64,000 nt of DNA from Streptoalloteichus hindustanus (GCF_900129375.1 NZ_FQVN01000001.1:558001-622000), one strand, 5' to 3'. Counted from the stretch's first letter, positions 17,418 to 26,835 are shown. The notes: generated by a model from the letters alone, not told the origin. Numbers and translations: made by a program.

Positions 17418-17969
17418 TCACCCGTCGCGGTCCCGTTGCTCGGCCTGCTCGCGCGCGATGAGCTCGTTCAACCAGCGCACCTCGCGCTCAGTGCTCTCCA
17501 GGCCCATCCGGTGCAGCTCCCGCGTGTAGCGGTCGATCTGCTCCCCGGCCCTGGCCAACGCCGCCCGCAGCCCCTCGCGGCGTTCCTCGACCCGTCGTCG
17601 CCGACCCTCCAGGATGCGCATCCGCACGTCGGCCGGGGTCCTGGAGAAGAACGCCATGTGGACGCCGAACCGGTCGTCCTCCCACGTCTGCGGGCCCGCG
17701 TTGGCCAGCAGCTCGGCGAACCGCTCCTTGCCCTCGGCCGTGAGCCGGTACACGCGCCGCGCGCGCCGTCCCCACGTCCGGTCGGCCAGCTCCGCGACGT
17801 CGGCCTCCTCGGCGATCAACCCGGCCCGCTGCATCCGACGCAGGGTCGGGTACAGCGAGCCGTAGGAGAACGCCCGGAACGCGCCGAGCAGGATGTGCAA
17901 CCGCTTGCGCAGCTCGTAGCCGTGCATCGGGGCCTCGTGCAGCAGACCGAGGATCGCGAGCTCGAGCAC
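17418..17969 (-). CDS. PadR-family transcriptional regulator
   Basis: The protein has an N-terminal PadR winged helix (LELAILGLLHEAPMHGYELR, then GSLYPTLRRMQRAGLI) and a C-terminal coiled-coil dimerisation arm rich in Arg and Glu. The long insert between the helix and the arm matches the ino1-linked actinobacterial subgroup. GTG 17969 has GGAGG 5 bases upstream; the in-frame GTG at 17975 overlaps that site. A palindrome in the divergent promoter region at 18012-18024 is the probable operator. It likely regulates itself and ino1. Confidence 0.92.
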   Translation of the reverse strand: MLELAILGLLHEAPMHGYELRKRLHILLGAFRAFSYGSLYPTLRRMQRAGLIAEEADVAELADRTWGRRARRVYRLTAEGKERFAELLANAGPQTWEDDRFGVHMAFFSRTPADVRMRILEGRRRRVEERREGLRAALARAGEQIDRYTRELHRMGLESTEREVRWLNELIAREQAEQRDRDG

Positions 17970-18011
17970 GGGCACCTCCTCACAGCGAGCGGCAACGGGT
18001 CAGATGATTAT

Positions 18012-18024
18012 ATCGCCGCGATAC
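18012..18024. promoter_or_regulatory. Probable PadR operator
   Basis: The perfect palindrome TATCGC-C-GCGATA lies 43 bp upstream of the PadR start, in an AT-rich patch unlike its surroundings. PadR-family operators often read as A/T-flanked ATC-GCG-GAT palindromes; assignment to the neighbouring PadR is inferred from position. Confidence 0.55.
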
Positions 18025-18134
18025 ATCCGAATGTCGCAGCGAACCGCGAACCGGCCGGTCGGTTCGCGCCGACCCCATCGTGGCGCGGGTTACGCTGCCC
18101 CGAACAGCCCAATGGCCAGCGGCGGCACTGCACG

Positions 18135-18140
18135 TACGCT
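18135..18140 (+). promoter_or_regulatory. Leaderless -10 element of the DUF5318 gene
   Basis: TACGCT lies 7 bases before GTG 18148 with no ribosome binding site between. Confidence 0.5.
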
Positions 18141-18147
18141 GGGGGTC

Positions 18148-18552
18148 GTGCGGACCCAGCGGCAGGTGGTGGACTACGCGTTGCAGCGCCGTGCGCTGCT
18201 CGCGGACGTCTACGCCGGCCGCGTCGGGGTGATGGAGGTCTGCGACGCGAGCCCGTACCTGCTGCGGGCGGCCAAGTTCCACGGCGAACCGAGCGCGGTG
18301 ACCTGTCCGGTGTGCCGCAAGGAGCCGCTGACCCTGGTCTCCTGGGTCTACGGCGACGAGCTCAAGCACGCTTCGGGCTCGGCCCGCGGCACCGAGGAAC
18401 TGGCGAAGATGGCGACCCTGTTCCAGGAGTTCTCCGTCTACGTGGTCGAGGTCTGCCGCACCTGCAGCTGGAACCATCTGGTCCAGTCATACGTCCTGGG
18501 GAAGCGCGGCCTGCGCGGCGGCCGGTCGAGCCGGAGGACCGCGGCCGAGTGA
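18148..18552 (+). CDS. DUF5318 family protein (probable zinc-binding)
   Basis: This is a 134-residue conserved actinobacterial protein of unknown role, found next to ponA in mycobacteria as well. Two Cys pairs, CPVC (about residue 53) and CRTC (about 104), look like a zinc-ribbon site. An early QRQVVDYALQRRALL helix and a VCDASPYLLRAAKFHG segment are characteristic. The tail is basic (RGLRGGRSSRRT). Its constant place before the cell-wall synthase gene suggests a link to growth or envelope, but that is inference. The start is set by the leaderless promoter. Confidence 0.85.
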   Translation: MRTQRQVVDYALQRRALLADVYAGRVGVMEVCDASPYLLRAAKFHGEPSAVTCPVCRKEPLTLVSWVYGDELKHASGSARGTEELAKMATLFQEFSVYVVEVCRTCSWNHLVQSYVLGKRGLRGGRSSRRTAAE

Positions 18553-18649
18553 TCCAGCCCCGGCTGACGACGTCGGTGCCGGAGCACCGCACGGAGAACC
18601 ACCACCGAACGGCGACCCCTGTTGGGCGCCGGTCTGGGAGGCCCAACTC

Positions 18650-21600
18650 GTGAACGACGAGCGAGACCACCGACCGCAGGGGGGTGGCCGCGACAGTGGC
18701 GGCCACCCCGATTCGGAGCGCACCGGGTACTGGAGCCCCGACTGGGATGGCGACGCGGCCCACGGCCCGTCGGCGGGCTCCGGCCAGGGCGGCCCCGCGT
18801 CGTCGGCCCCGCCGCCGCCTCCGCCCCCCGCGCCGCAGTGGCCCCCGGCCGGCCCGGCCGCGCAGCCCCAGCGCCCCCTGCCCCCCCAGCAGTCGCCGGA
18901 GCCGCAGTGGCCGGGCCAGCCCGCGCCGCCGCCGGCCGGTCCGCCCCATGGCATGCCGCCGCAGGGTCCGATGACCCCGCCGCGCGGCGTCCCGGGGCAG
19001 GGGCCGGGCACGCCGCCGCGGGGGATGCCGGCCCAGGGCCCCAACACCCCGCCACCCGGCTTCCCTCCCCCGGGTCCGCACACCCCGCCACCCGGCATGC
19101 CGCAGATGGGCGGCCCCCGGCCCGGGGGTCCCGGCATGCCCGGCGGCCCTGGCGGTCCCCGGCCGCCCATGAACGGCCCGGGCGGTCCCGGTGGACCCGG
19201 CATGCCCGGGGGTCCTGGCGGCACCTTCCCGCCGCCGGGCGGTCCGCGTCCCGGCATGCCCGGCCCCGGTGGCCCGCTGCCGCCGCGCCAGCCGGCCGAG
19301 GAGCCGACCAACCTGCTGCCCCCGCTGCACGAGGACCAGCCGCGGGAACCCGAGCTGCTCACGCACTACGAGCCGTTGCCGGGGGAGCCGGGCGGCCCGC
19401 CGTTGGCCGAGCACGCGCACGCGCACGCGGACGAGCCCGACGGCGAGGGTGACGAGGCTCCCCCGACCGAAGGGGAGCAACGCCGGATGCGGCGGAAGAA
19501 GATCTGGCGCCGCGTGCGGCGCACCTGCTACGTGCTGGTCGCGCTCGGGTTCATCGCCCCCATCGTGGCGTTCTTCGTCGGCTACCAGATGTGGGACATC
19601 CCACAGCCGGAGCAGGTCGCGCTGGACCAGCAGCAGACCGTGACCTTCTACTACTCGGACGGCCAGACCGAGCTGGGCAAGATCCAGCCCGAGGGCGGCG
19701 CCCGGACCCAGGTCAAGCTCGACGACATCCCGAAGCACGTGCAGAACGCCGTGCTGGCCGCGGAGAACCCGACCTTCTGGTCGGACGACGGCTTCAGCTA
19801 CCGCGGCATCGCCGGCGCGGTCTGGCGCCAGGTCCGCGGCAAGGAGGGTGGCGGCTCGACCATCACCCAGCAGTACATCAAGGTGGCCACCGGCAAGGAC
19901 GAGAAGACCTACACCCGGAAGTTCCGGGAGGTCGTCCTGGCCAAGAAGATGTCCGACCAGGTCGACAAGCGGACGATCCTGGAGGGCTACCTCAACACGA
20001 TCTACTTCGGCCGGGGCGCCTCGGGCATCCAGGCCGCGGCCAAGGCGTACTTCGGCAAGGACGTCAAGAACCTCACCCTGGAAGAGGGCGCGGTGCTGGC
20101 CGGCGCCATCCAGATGCCCTCGCAGTGGGACCCCGAGGTCGACCTGGCCGGCGCCAAGGAGCGCTGGGACTACGTCATCAAGCGCATGGACGAGCAGGGC
20201 TGGCTCGACGGCCGCAAGCGCGGCGAGATCCAGTACCCCGGCACCTGGCAGACCGCGGACAAGTGGCAGACCCAGGGCATGGCCGACGGGCCCCGGATGC
20301 AGATCCAGCGGCGGGCCAAGGCCGAGGCCGAGAAGTTCGGCTGGCCGCAGATCCAGCAGCAGGGCCTGAAGGTGATCACGACGATCGACGCCAAGGCTCA
20401 GCAGCAGCTGGAGGAGGCCGTCACCAAGAACATGGCCGGCCAGCCCGAGGAGCTCCGGACCGCCGTCGTCTCCCTGGACCCGAAGACCGGCGCCGTCATC
20501 GCCTACTACGGCAGCAAGGACGGCAAGGGCATGGACTACAACTGGGCGGGTCTGCGCTCGCCCGGCTCCACGTTCAAGCCCTTCGTCGCCATCGCCGGCC
20601 TCAAGCAGGGCAAGGGCATCGGCAGCACGTACGACGGAACGTCGCCGCAGACGATCAGCAACACGCAGTTCCGCAACTCGGGCAACGACAACCGTTGCGG
20701 CAAGGACTGCCCGGTCAAGGAGGCGATGAAGCTCTCCATCAACACCGCCTTCGTGAACATGGCGGTCGACGTCGGCCTCAAGAACGTCGCCAAGGCGGCC
20801 TACGAGGCGGGCATCCCCCAGAAGTACGAGAAGACGGAGGTCCTCGCCGCGCAGGACGGCGTCGTGGGGGCCGGTATCGCCCTCGGCCAGTACCCCGTCC
20901 ACCCGATCGACCTGGCCACCGCGTTCAACACGCTCGCGGCGGAGGGAACGAAGCACAAGACCCACTTCCTGCAGAAGCTGGTCAAGCAGGACGGCACGGT
21001 GGTGCACCAGTTCATCGACCAGATCGAGCCGGCGTTCGACCCGTCCGCCGACAAGAACCAGCAGATCGCCAGGAACGCCACCGAGTCGATGCTCCAGGTG
21101 GCCCAGAGCTCGGGCCTGCCGCTGAAGGGCAACCGGCCGGTCGCCGCGAAGTCCGGCACGCACGGCATCGAGAACAGCGACCGCAACTCGGACGCCTGGA
21201 TGGCGGGCTACACCCCGCAGGTCTCCACCACGGTGTGGGTGGGCACCGACAAGACCCTGCCGATCAAGTGGCGGAACCCGCAGACCGGGCGGCTGGAGGA
21301 CATCTACGGCAAGCACCTGCCCGGCGTGATCTGGCGGGACTACATGAACGCCTACCTCGCCGACAAGCAGGTGGAGAAGTTCTCCAGCTTCAAGGCGATC
21401 GGCAGGGCGGACCCGCCCCCGCCGCCCTCGCCGCCGAAGAAGGACGACAAGGACGAGACGACGCCCAGCAACCCCACGTCCTCCACTCCGCCGCCCTCCT
21501 CCCAGACGCCCGCCAACCCCACGTCCAGCGCCAACCCGACGAGCAGCCCGGGCCGCAAGCCTCCGCGCAGCAGCGACGGGGAGGAGCCGGTCCCGCCCAA

Positions 21601-21670
21601 CCCGAACCACGGCGGCGGCCGGCTACCCGACCGGGACCGGACGCCGAAACCGCCGGAAGAGGGCTGGTGA
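18650..21670 (+). CDS. ponA: Class A penicillin-binding protein (PonA1 type)
   Basis: This bifunctional peptidoglycan synthase has 1006 residues. Residues 1-285 form a long cytoplasmic Pro/Gly/Gln/Met-rich region ending in basic RRMRRKKIWRRVRR. A single membrane anchor spans about 291-313. The GT51 glycosyltransferase domain follows, with catalytic Glu about 372 in AAENPTFWSDDGFS and GSTITQQYIK. The transpeptidase domain has S640-T-F-K, S696-I-N and K834-S-G-T. The C-terminal ~90 residues are a Pro/Ser/Thr-rich tail. A cysteine pair sits in NRCGKDCPV near the active site. The synteny with mycobacterial ponA1 is exact. GTG 18650 has GGGAGG 8 bases upstream. Confidence 0.95.
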   Translation: MNDERDHRPQGGGRDSGGHPDSERTGYWSPDWDGDAAHGPSAGSGQGGPASSAPPPPPPPAPQWPPAGPAAQPQRPLPPQQSPEPQWPGQPAPPPAGPPHGMPPQGPMTPPRGVPGQGPGTPPRGMPAQGPNTPPPGFPPPGPHTPPPGMPQMGGPRPGGPGMPGGPGGPRPPMNGPGGPGGPGMPGGPGGTFPPPGGPRPGMPGPGGPLPPRQPAEEPTNLLPPLHEDQPREPELLTHYEPLPGEPGGPPLAEHAHAHADEPDGEGDEAPPTEGEQRRMRRKKIWRRVRRTCYVLVALGFIAPIVAFFVGYQMWDIPQPEQVALDQQQTVTFYYSDGQTELGKIQPEGGARTQVKLDDIPKHVQNAVLAAENPTFWSDDGFSYRGIAGAVWRQVRGKEGGGSTITQQYIKVATGKDEKTYTRKFREVVLAKKMSDQVDKRTILEGYLNTIYFGRGASGIQAAAKAYFGKDVKNLTLEEGAVLAGAIQMPSQWDPEVDLAGAKERWDYVIKRMDEQGWLDGRKRGEIQYPGTWQTADKWQTQGMADGPRMQIQRRAKAEAEKFGWPQIQQQGLKVITTIDAKAQQQLEEAVTKNMAGQPEELRTAVVSLDPKTGAVIAYYGSKDGKGMDYNWAGLRSPGSTFKPFVAIAGLKQGKGIGSTYDGTSPQTISNTQFRNSGNDNRCGKDCPVKEAMKLSINTAFVNMAVDVGLKNVAKAAYEAGIPQKYEKTEVLAAQDGVVGAGIALGQYPVHPIDLATAFNTLAAEGTKHKTHFLQKLVKQDGTVVHQFIDQIEPAFDPSADKNQQIARNATESMLQVAQSSGLPLKGNRPVAAKSGTHGIENSDRNSDAWMAGYTPQVSTTVWVGTDKTLPIKWRNPQTGRLEDIYGKHLPGVIWRDYMNAYLADKQVEKFSSFKAIGRADPPPPPSPPKKDDKDETTPSNPTSSTPPPSSQTPANPTSSANPTSSPGRKPPRSSDGEEPVPPNPNHGGGRLPDRDRTPKPPEEGW

Positions 21671-21679
21671 CGAGCTGGC

Positions 21680-21712
21680 GAGGGCCGGCCACCGACACGG
21701 TGGCCGGCCCTC
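21680..21712. terminator. Terminator between ponA and the convergent SnoaL-like gene
   Basis: A perfect 14-bp stem (21680-21693 against 21699-21712) with loop GACAC separates two convergent genes and probably works in both directions. Confidence 0.8.
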
Positions 21713-21725
21713 GGCCTCTCCCCGC

Positions 21726-22076
21726 TCAGCCCCGCACCATCCGCACCCGGACGATCACCCCGTCCCGCACCAGGTAGCTGGCGATGGCGTGCACCGGCTC
21801 GACCTCCAGCCCGGTCACCCGCTCCTGGTCCACCACCCACGGCCCGACCGCGAGCCGCCCGACGAGCTCGGCGTGCAGGTCGGGGCGGGCGAAGCGGTCC
21901 GCGTAGGACCGCCGCAGCTCCGCCATGCCGGTCAGCACGACCTGCCCGAAGCCGTCCTCGATCACCACCGCCGGGTGGTACGTGGCGCAGAACGCGTCCA
22001 GGTCGTGGGCGTTGTAGGCGTCGAGCTGCCGTTGCACGACCGCGACGGCCTTCGGATCCCCAGCATCGATCTCCAT
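21726..22076 (-). CDS. SnoaL-like / NTF2-fold protein
   Basis: This 116-residue alpha+beta-barrel protein has the usual SnoaL pattern: a first helix QRQLDAYNAHDLDAFCATYH, followed by EDGFGQVVLTGMAELRRSYADRF and a C-terminal strand IVRVRMVRG. Members are isomerases, cyclases or ligand-binding proteins, and the activity here is unknown. ATG 22076 follows CAGACT by 6 bases on this strand, compatible with a leaderless start. It diverges from the GT87 gene. Confidence 0.75.
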   Translation of the reverse strand: MEIDAGDPKAVAVVQRQLDAYNAHDLDAFCATYHPAVVIEDGFGQVVLTGMAELRRSYADRFARPDLHAELVGRLAVGPWVVDQERVTGLEVEPVHAIASYLVRDGVIVRVRMVRG

Positions 22077-22199
22077 GCCGCCAGTCTGGTCCCTCGCGGC
22101 GCGGCGCGCGGGAGAGCGGGACGCCGGTGCGACTTGGGCGCGGGGCCGGCACGGCCGAGGCACACACCGCGCCGACGCCGGACGCCGTAGCATCCGGCC

Positions 22200-23789
22200 G
22201 TGCCCAGCCCGCAGTCGTCGATCACTCCCCCGGGCGTCGATCCGGTCTCGGACACCGGCTCGCTGACCCCGGCCGAGCGGGTCGTGCCCACCTGGACCGA
22301 ACCCCTGGCGCGGCGGGCCAGCCGGCCGTTCGGTGGCCCGCTCGGCCGGCACGCGGTGGTCGGCCGGCACTGGTTCTGGACCCCGCTGCGCGTGGTGTTG
22401 CTGCTGGCCACCCTGACCCTGGCGCTGGGCTGGCTGGCCAAGTCGCCGTGCGTCCAGGAGCACCGCTCCAGCTCCGGCCAGCTCGAACTCGACTGGGGCG
22501 GCAGCCGCCAGTACGTGGCGATGTGCTACTCGGACACCGTTCCGCTGTACACGGCCGAGCGGCTGGACCAGGGCGCGTTCCCGTACCGCGACTCGTGGGT
22601 GGAGAAGCAGGGCGACCGCGACCAGGTGCGGTACATGGAGTACCCGGTGCTCACCGGGCTGTTCCAGTGGGTCAACGCCCAGCTCGCGCACGGCTGGCTG
22701 GCGGTGGCGCGCACCGGCTGGCTCCCGGGGGCGCTGCCCGTGGTCGTCTACTTCGACTTCACCGCGTTGTGGCTGGGCCTGGCCTGGGTCGTCACGGTGT
22801 GGGGCGTGGCGCGGCTGGCCCGCCGACGGACCTGGGACGCGGCGCTCGTGGCGGTCTCCCCGCTGGTGGTCGTGCACGCCTTCACCAACTTCGACGCGTT
22901 GGCCACCGCGTGCGCCGCCGCCGGGCTCCTGGCGTGGGCCCGTCGCAAGCCGGTGGTGGCCGGTCTGCTGCTGGGCATCGGTGGCGCGGCCAAGCTCTAC
23001 CCGCTGTTCCTGCTCGGCCCGCTGCTCGTGCTCTGCGTCCGCGCGGGGCGGACTCGGGAGGGACTGCGGACCACAGTGACCGCGGTCGCGACGTGGGCGG
23101 CCGTGAACGCGCCGCTGGCGCTGCTCTACCCCGACGGCTGGCGCGAGTTCTTCCGGCTGAACTCCGAGCGGGGCGCCGACCCGGACTCGCTCTACAACGT
23201 CATCTCCTACTTCACCGGCTGGCCGGGGTTGGACGGCCCGCTCCAGCCGGGGCAGACGCCGACCGTGCTCAACGCGGTCAGCGCCCTGCTCTTCGTCGCC
23301 TGCTGCGCGGGCATCGCCTGGGTGGGCCTGTCCGCCCCGCGCCGGCCCCGGCTGGCGCAGCTCGGCTTCCTCGTGGTCGCGGCGTTCCTGCTGACCAACA
23401 AGGTGTGGAGCCCGCAGTACTCGTTGTGGCTCGTCCCGCTCGCCGTGCTCGCGTTGCCCCGCTGGCGGCTGCTGCTGGCCTGGATGGCCGTCGACGCCCT
23501 CGTCTGGGCGCCCCGCATGTTCTTCTACCTCGGGCCGGACAACAAGGGCCTGCCGCCGGACTGGTTCCTCGGCGCGGTGGTGCTGCGGGACGCCTTCGTG
23601 GTGCTGCTGTGCGTGCTCGTCCTGCGGGAGATCCACCGCCCCGAGACGGACCTGGTGCGCCAGGCCGGCGACGACGACCCGTGCGGCGGCGTGCTGGAGG
23701 GCGCCGAGGACCGCGTCGTGCTCCGCCGGCCGACCGCGCCCGGCGAACCGCCGGCGGTCGGGACGTCCGCGTCCGCACCAGCGCCCTAG
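22200..23789 (+). CDS. GT87-family polyprenol-phosphate-mannose mannosyltransferase (Rv0051-like)
   Basis: This integral membrane glycosyltransferase of the DUF2029/GT87 family has 529 residues and about ten hydrophobic segments. Family members transfer mannose (or arabinose-like sugars) from polyprenyl-phosphate donors to lipoglycans. Landmarks are [52 protein letters not shown], and [15 protein letters not shown]. It occupies the place of mycobacterial Rv0051 after ponA. The start GTG lies 6 bases after TAGCAT (leaderless). The tail of about 50 residues is hydrophilic. A paralogue is encoded tail-to-tail at 24420-25913. Confidence 0.87.
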   Translation: MPSPQSSITPPGVDPVSDTGSLTPAERVVPTWTEPLARRASRPFGGPLGRHAVVGRHWFWTPLRVVLLLATLTLALGWLAKSPCVQEHRSSSGQLELDWGGSRQYVAMCYSDTVPLYTAERLDQGAFPYRDSWVEKQGDRDQVRYMEYPVLTGLFQWVNAQLAHGWLAVARTGWLPGALPVVVYFDFTALWLGLAWVVTVWGVARLARRRTWDAALVAVSPLVVVHAFTNFDALATACAAAGLLAWARRKPVVAGLLLGIGGAAKLYPLFLLGPLLVLCVRAGRTREGLRTTVTAVATWAAVNAPLALLYPDGWREFFRLNSERGADPDSLYNVISYFTGWPGLDGPLQPGQTPTVLNAVSALLFVACCAGIAWVGLSAPRRPRLAQLGFLVVAAFLLTNKVWSPQYSLWLVPLAVLALPRWRLLLAWMAVDALVWAPRMFFYLGPDNKGLPPDWFLGAVVLRDAFVVLLCVLVLREIHRPETDLVRQAGDDDPCGGVLEGAEDRVVLRRPTAPGEPPAVGTSASAPAP

Positions 23790-23826
23790 CCCGGCCGTCC
23801 CGTCGGGGGCTCCGCCGAGCCCAGGT

Positions 23827-23947
23827 TCTGGTTCACGCAGGGCCTGGTTCCACTCAGACCTCGCTCAACGCCGAGCGCTTGGTTCAACGGCGAGCGCCTG
23901 GTTCACCGCCGAGCCTGGTTCACCGCAGGGCCTCGTTCAGCGCAGGG
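23827..23947. repeat. Seven degenerate tandem repeats, 15-19 bp
   Basis: The consensus is CCTGGTTCA-n-CGC-n-G-R-G, and units start at about 23828, 23843, 23859, 23878, 23897, 23914 and 23931. The array fills the convergent gap between two genes. The stop codon of the minus-strand membrane protein lies in the sixth unit and its last residues come from the seventh. It is not a CRISPR array: there are no spacers. Confidence 0.75.
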
Positions 23948-24384
23948 CCGCCGCCGATCGGCTCCACGCGCCGCCGCACCGCCGCCACCAGCCGCTCGCC
24001 GGGCCACCACACCGCGAACAGCAGGAGGCTGCCCAGCAGTCCGAGCACGACGGGCAGCACCGTGTCGGACAACACGAACACCAGGACGAAGCCCACCAGC
24101 GTGGGCGCCTCCGCGAACGCCATCCGCGCCAGCGCCGTGGTGCGCAGCAGGTGGGCGGCGCCCTCGGGCTCCGCGGCGTTCGCCGGGGGCGCCTGCCGCT
24201 CCAGCAACGTCACCAGCAGGAGGTCGGCGGCCGCGACGACGAGGGGCAGCAGCGCGGCCGGGTCGAAGCGCAGCCCCACCCCCGGGTAGACCCCGCCGAC
24301 CGCGATCACGGCGACCAGGACGCACGCCCCGGCGAACGCGAACGCCATGGACTGCAGACCCCGCAGCACCGGTGCAGCGGGCAT
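23920..24384 (-). CDS. Four-span membrane protein of unknown function
   Basis: The 154-residue protein has about four transmembrane segments: MAFAFAGACVLVAVIAV, PAALLPLVVAAADLLLVTLL, APTLVGFVLVFVLSD, and VLPVVLGLLGSLLLFAVWW. It ends in a basic tail RLVAAVRRRVEPIGGG. ATG 24384 has GGAGG 6 bases upstream. It lies 35 bp after the GT87 paralogue on the same strand and is probably its operon partner, perhaps a helper of the transferase; that role is inference. The final codons and the TGA stop fall inside the tandem repeat array. Confidence 0.7.
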   Translation of the reverse strand: MPAAPVLRGLQSMAFAFAGACVLVAVIAVGGVYPGVGLRFDPAALLPLVVAAADLLLVTLLERQAPPANAAEPEGAAHLLRTTALARMAFAEAPTLVGFVLVFVLSDTVLPVVLGLLGSLLLFAVWWPGERLVAAVRRRVEPIGGGPALNEALR

Positions 24385-24419
24385 GTCGCACCTCCGGGCT
24401 CCCTGGCCCGACCGGGCGG

Positions 24420-25913
24420 CTAGCCCGCGGGCAGCGGAACGCGTCGTCCCGACGGTAGCGCTCCGACGCCGATCCGGCCGTCGACGGTGGAGTCCGCGGC
24501 CAGGAAGGCCACGAACAGGCCGGCCAGCAGGGCCGCCCTGCCCCAGACGCCGATCATCACGGCCTGCGCGGCGAAGCCGTCGTAGACGCCGGACGGCGCG
24601 CCGACCACGATCGCGTAGTACCAGCGGAAGATGCCCACGCCCATGGCCAGGTCGGCCGCGAAGTAGGCCAGGACCCATCCCCAGCGCACCCTGACCAGCA
24701 CGAGGAACGGCACCAGCCAGAGCGTGTACTGCGGGGAGTGCACCTTGTGCAGCAGCAGGAAGCCGCACAGCATCGCGGCGCTGACCTGCACCCACGGGTA
24801 GACGCCCTCGACGCGGAACCGCCGCCAGCCCACGAGGCAGGCGACCAGGAACGACGCGAGCACCAGGGTCGGCGACAGCCAGTCGACCATCGCCTGGAAG
24901 TCCGGGTTCGCCGGGTCGGAGAACGGTCGGAAGCCCCAGAACCAGATCGAGTTCGTGGTGACGTCGACCTGCCGCAACTGCTGGAAGGTGAACGACGCGC
25001 GCCAGCCCTCGTAACCGAACAGGGCGAACGGCAGGTTGACCACCACCACGGTGACCACCGCCGCCAGCACCACCCGGACGGCCGCCTGCGCCCTGCTCCC
25101 CTGCGGGATCTCCCGCTCACCGCTCGCCGTCCGCCCGCCACCCGCGAGCACGTAGAGGGCCAGCGGCGCCACGAACGCGCCGGGGTAGAGCTTGAAGGCG
25201 AACCCGAGCGCCAGCAGCACCGACGCGGCCGTCGCCCGGGAGACGAGCGGGAGCCCCGCGCCAGCGCGGCCCCACCCCCGGTGCAGCACGTACACGGCGG
25301 CCACCGCGCAGGCCACGACCGGCAGGTCCCAGTTGTGGAAGGCGTACAGCACCAGCGGTGGCGACACCGCCCACAGCAACGCGCGCCACCGCGACAACCG
25401 GCCCAGCAACCAGGCCGTCAGCAGCCCGAACGGCGCCATCACCAGGGCCGACCCGAGCAGGAACCCGGCGTCGTCCCGCGCGCCGAGGGCGCCCAGCCAG
25501 ACCAGCACGCCGGTCAGCACCGGGTACTCGATCGACCCGCCGAACAGTTCACCCTTCTCGGTGATGCCGCCGTGCAGGTACGGGAAGACGTGCCGGTCGA
25601 TGTCCCGGCCGATCCACAGGTGCTGGATGTCGGAGTAGCAGAAGTCGCCGTAGATCCGCTTCTGGTAGTCCGGCTCGCTGCGGCCCCACTCGTTGAACTC
25701 GGGTCCGGTGCAGCGGTCCTTGTTGGCGTAGCCCGCGAGGAGCGTCAGCCCGCACAGCAGGACGAGCGCGGCCAGCGCGGCCCGGCCGAACCGGAGCGCC
25801 CGGCCGGTCCGGGCCGGGCGCCCGTTCTCCTCCGGCACCAGCACCTCCGGGTCCGGTCGGGGCGGGGCCTCAGCGGTTCCGGTGGCGCCGTCGGTCGCCG
25901 GCCGGGCGGGCAC
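24420..25913 (-). CDS. GT87-family glycosyltransferase (paralogue)
   Basis: This 497-residue membrane glycosyltransferase shares the landmarks of the gene at 22200: CYSDIQHLWIGRDIDRHVFPY, GSIEYPVLTGVLVWLG, GFAFKLYPGAFVAPLALY, and HKVHSPQYTLWLVPFLVL. The two are clear paralogues facing each other across the repeat array, in an arrangement that suggests local duplication with inversion. GTG 25913 begins 4 bp after the endonuclease IV stop, so the two genes are probably co-transcribed. The donor is presumed to be a polyprenyl-phosphate sugar; the acceptor is unknown. Confidence 0.83.
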   Translation of the reverse strand: MPARPATDGATGTAEAPPRPDPEVLVPEENGRPARTGRALRFGRAALAALVLLCGLTLLAGYANKDRCTGPEFNEWGRSEPDYQKRIYGDFCYSDIQHLWIGRDIDRHVFPYLHGGITEKGELFGGSIEYPVLTGVLVWLGALGARDDAGFLLGSALVMAPFGLLTAWLLGRLSRWRALLWAVSPPLVLYAFHNWDLPVVACAVAAVYVLHRGWGRAGAGLPLVSRATAASVLLALGFAFKLYPGAFVAPLALYVLAGGGRTASGEREIPQGSRAQAAVRVVLAAVVTVVVVNLPFALFGYEGWRASFTFQQLRQVDVTTNSIWFWGFRPFSDPANPDFQAMVDWLSPTLVLASFLVACLVGWRRFRVEGVYPWVQVSAAMLCGFLLLHKVHSPQYTLWLVPFLVLVRVRWGWVLAYFAADLAMGVGIFRWYYAIVVGAPSGVYDGFAAQAVMIGVWGRAALLAGLFVAFLAADSTVDGRIGVGALPSGRRVPLPAG

Positions 25914-25917
25914 GAGG

Positions 25918-26688
25918 TCAGCCGCCGAGCTTCTCGCGCAGGAACGTGATGTCCTCGGTCTGCCCCTCGCCCGGTGTCTCCACCACGACCGGCGCGCCCG
26001 CCGCGGCGACCACGGCGACCAGCAGGTCCGGCTCGATGGTGCCGGCGCCGATGTTGGCGTGCCGGTCCCTGGACGAGCCGAAGTCGTCCCGCGAGTCGTT
26101 GAGGTGGACCAGGTCGATCCGGCCGGTGATCGCCTTGACCCGGTCCACGATGCCGAGCAGCTCCTCGCCGGCGGCGTGCGCGTGGCAGGTGTCCAGGCAG
26201 AACCCGGCGTCGAACTCGCCGACCGCGTCCCACAGCCTGGCCAGCATGTCGAACCGCCTGGCCATGGCGTTGTCGCCGCCGGCGGTGTTCTCGATCAGGA
26301 TCGGCACCGGGAACCCCCCGGCGTCGGCCTGGCGCTCGAACAGCTTCCGCCAGTTGGCGACGCCCTCGGTGGGGTCGTCGCCCTTGGTGACGTGGCCGCC
26401 GTGCACGATCAGCCCGGACGCGCCGACCTGCGCCGCCACCCCCGCCTGCTGCACGACCGCCTTGCGGGACGGGATGCGGACGCGGTTGTTGAGCGAAGCC
26501 ACGTTCACCACGTAGGGCGCGTGGACGAAGATCTCGATGTCGGCGGCCCGCAGTGCCTCGGACTGGGGGTGCGGCTGGGCCGCCGTCCAGCTCTGCGGGT
26601 TGGAGAGGAAGAACTGGACCACTTCGGCGCCGCGCTGCTCCGCGGCGCCGAGCGGGTCGTCGACGCCGACGTGGGCCCCGATGCGCAT
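25918..26688 (-). CDS. nfo: Deoxyribonuclease IV (AP endonuclease)
   Basis: This TIM-barrel zinc enzyme cuts DNA at abasic sites in base excision repair. It shows [12 protein letters not shown] at the N-terminus, the conserved [42 protein letters not shown] and [17 protein letters not shown] (metal ligands His, Glu, Asp). The C-terminal [11 protein letters not shown] completes the pattern. The 256-residue length is slightly short but complete. ATG 26688 lies 7 bases after TACCCT on this strand, consistent with a leaderless mRNA that continues into the GT87 gene. Confidence 0.92.
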   Translation of the reverse strand: MRIGAHVGVDDPLGAAEQRGAEVVQFFLSNPQSWTAAQPHPQSEALRAADIEIFVHAPYVVNVASLNNRVRIPSRKAVVQQAGVAAQVGASGLIVHGGHVTKGDDPTEGVANWRKLFERQADAGGFPVPILIENTAGGDNAMARRFDMLARLWDAVGEFDAGFCLDTCHAHAAGEELLGIVDRVKAITGRIDLVHLNDSRDDFGSSRDRHANIGAGTIEPDLLVAVVAAAGAPVVVETPGEGQTEDITFLREKLGG

Positions 26689-26835
26689 GACGTCGAGGGT
26701 AGTAGTAACGAGATTCGGCGGTGCAGCGTCACCACGCGTGTCTGTGACACGCCCGAAAGTATGGCGCGTGTCACCTGGGGCGCGTACGGTCTCGACCACG
26801 ACCGGGGTTACCGCCCAGTAGGGGGGGAGGACGCG

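Noticed and set aside
18362-21610. Very long minus-strand open frame opposite ponA (over 1000 codons)
   Set aside because: It is the antisense shadow of a gene with strong third-position GC bias. It has no family similarity, no ribosome binding site, and Val/Leu/His/Asp-rich low-complexity translation.
23827-23947. Tandem repeats as a CRISPR array
   Set aside because: The units abut without spacers and vary in sequence; no cas gene is present.
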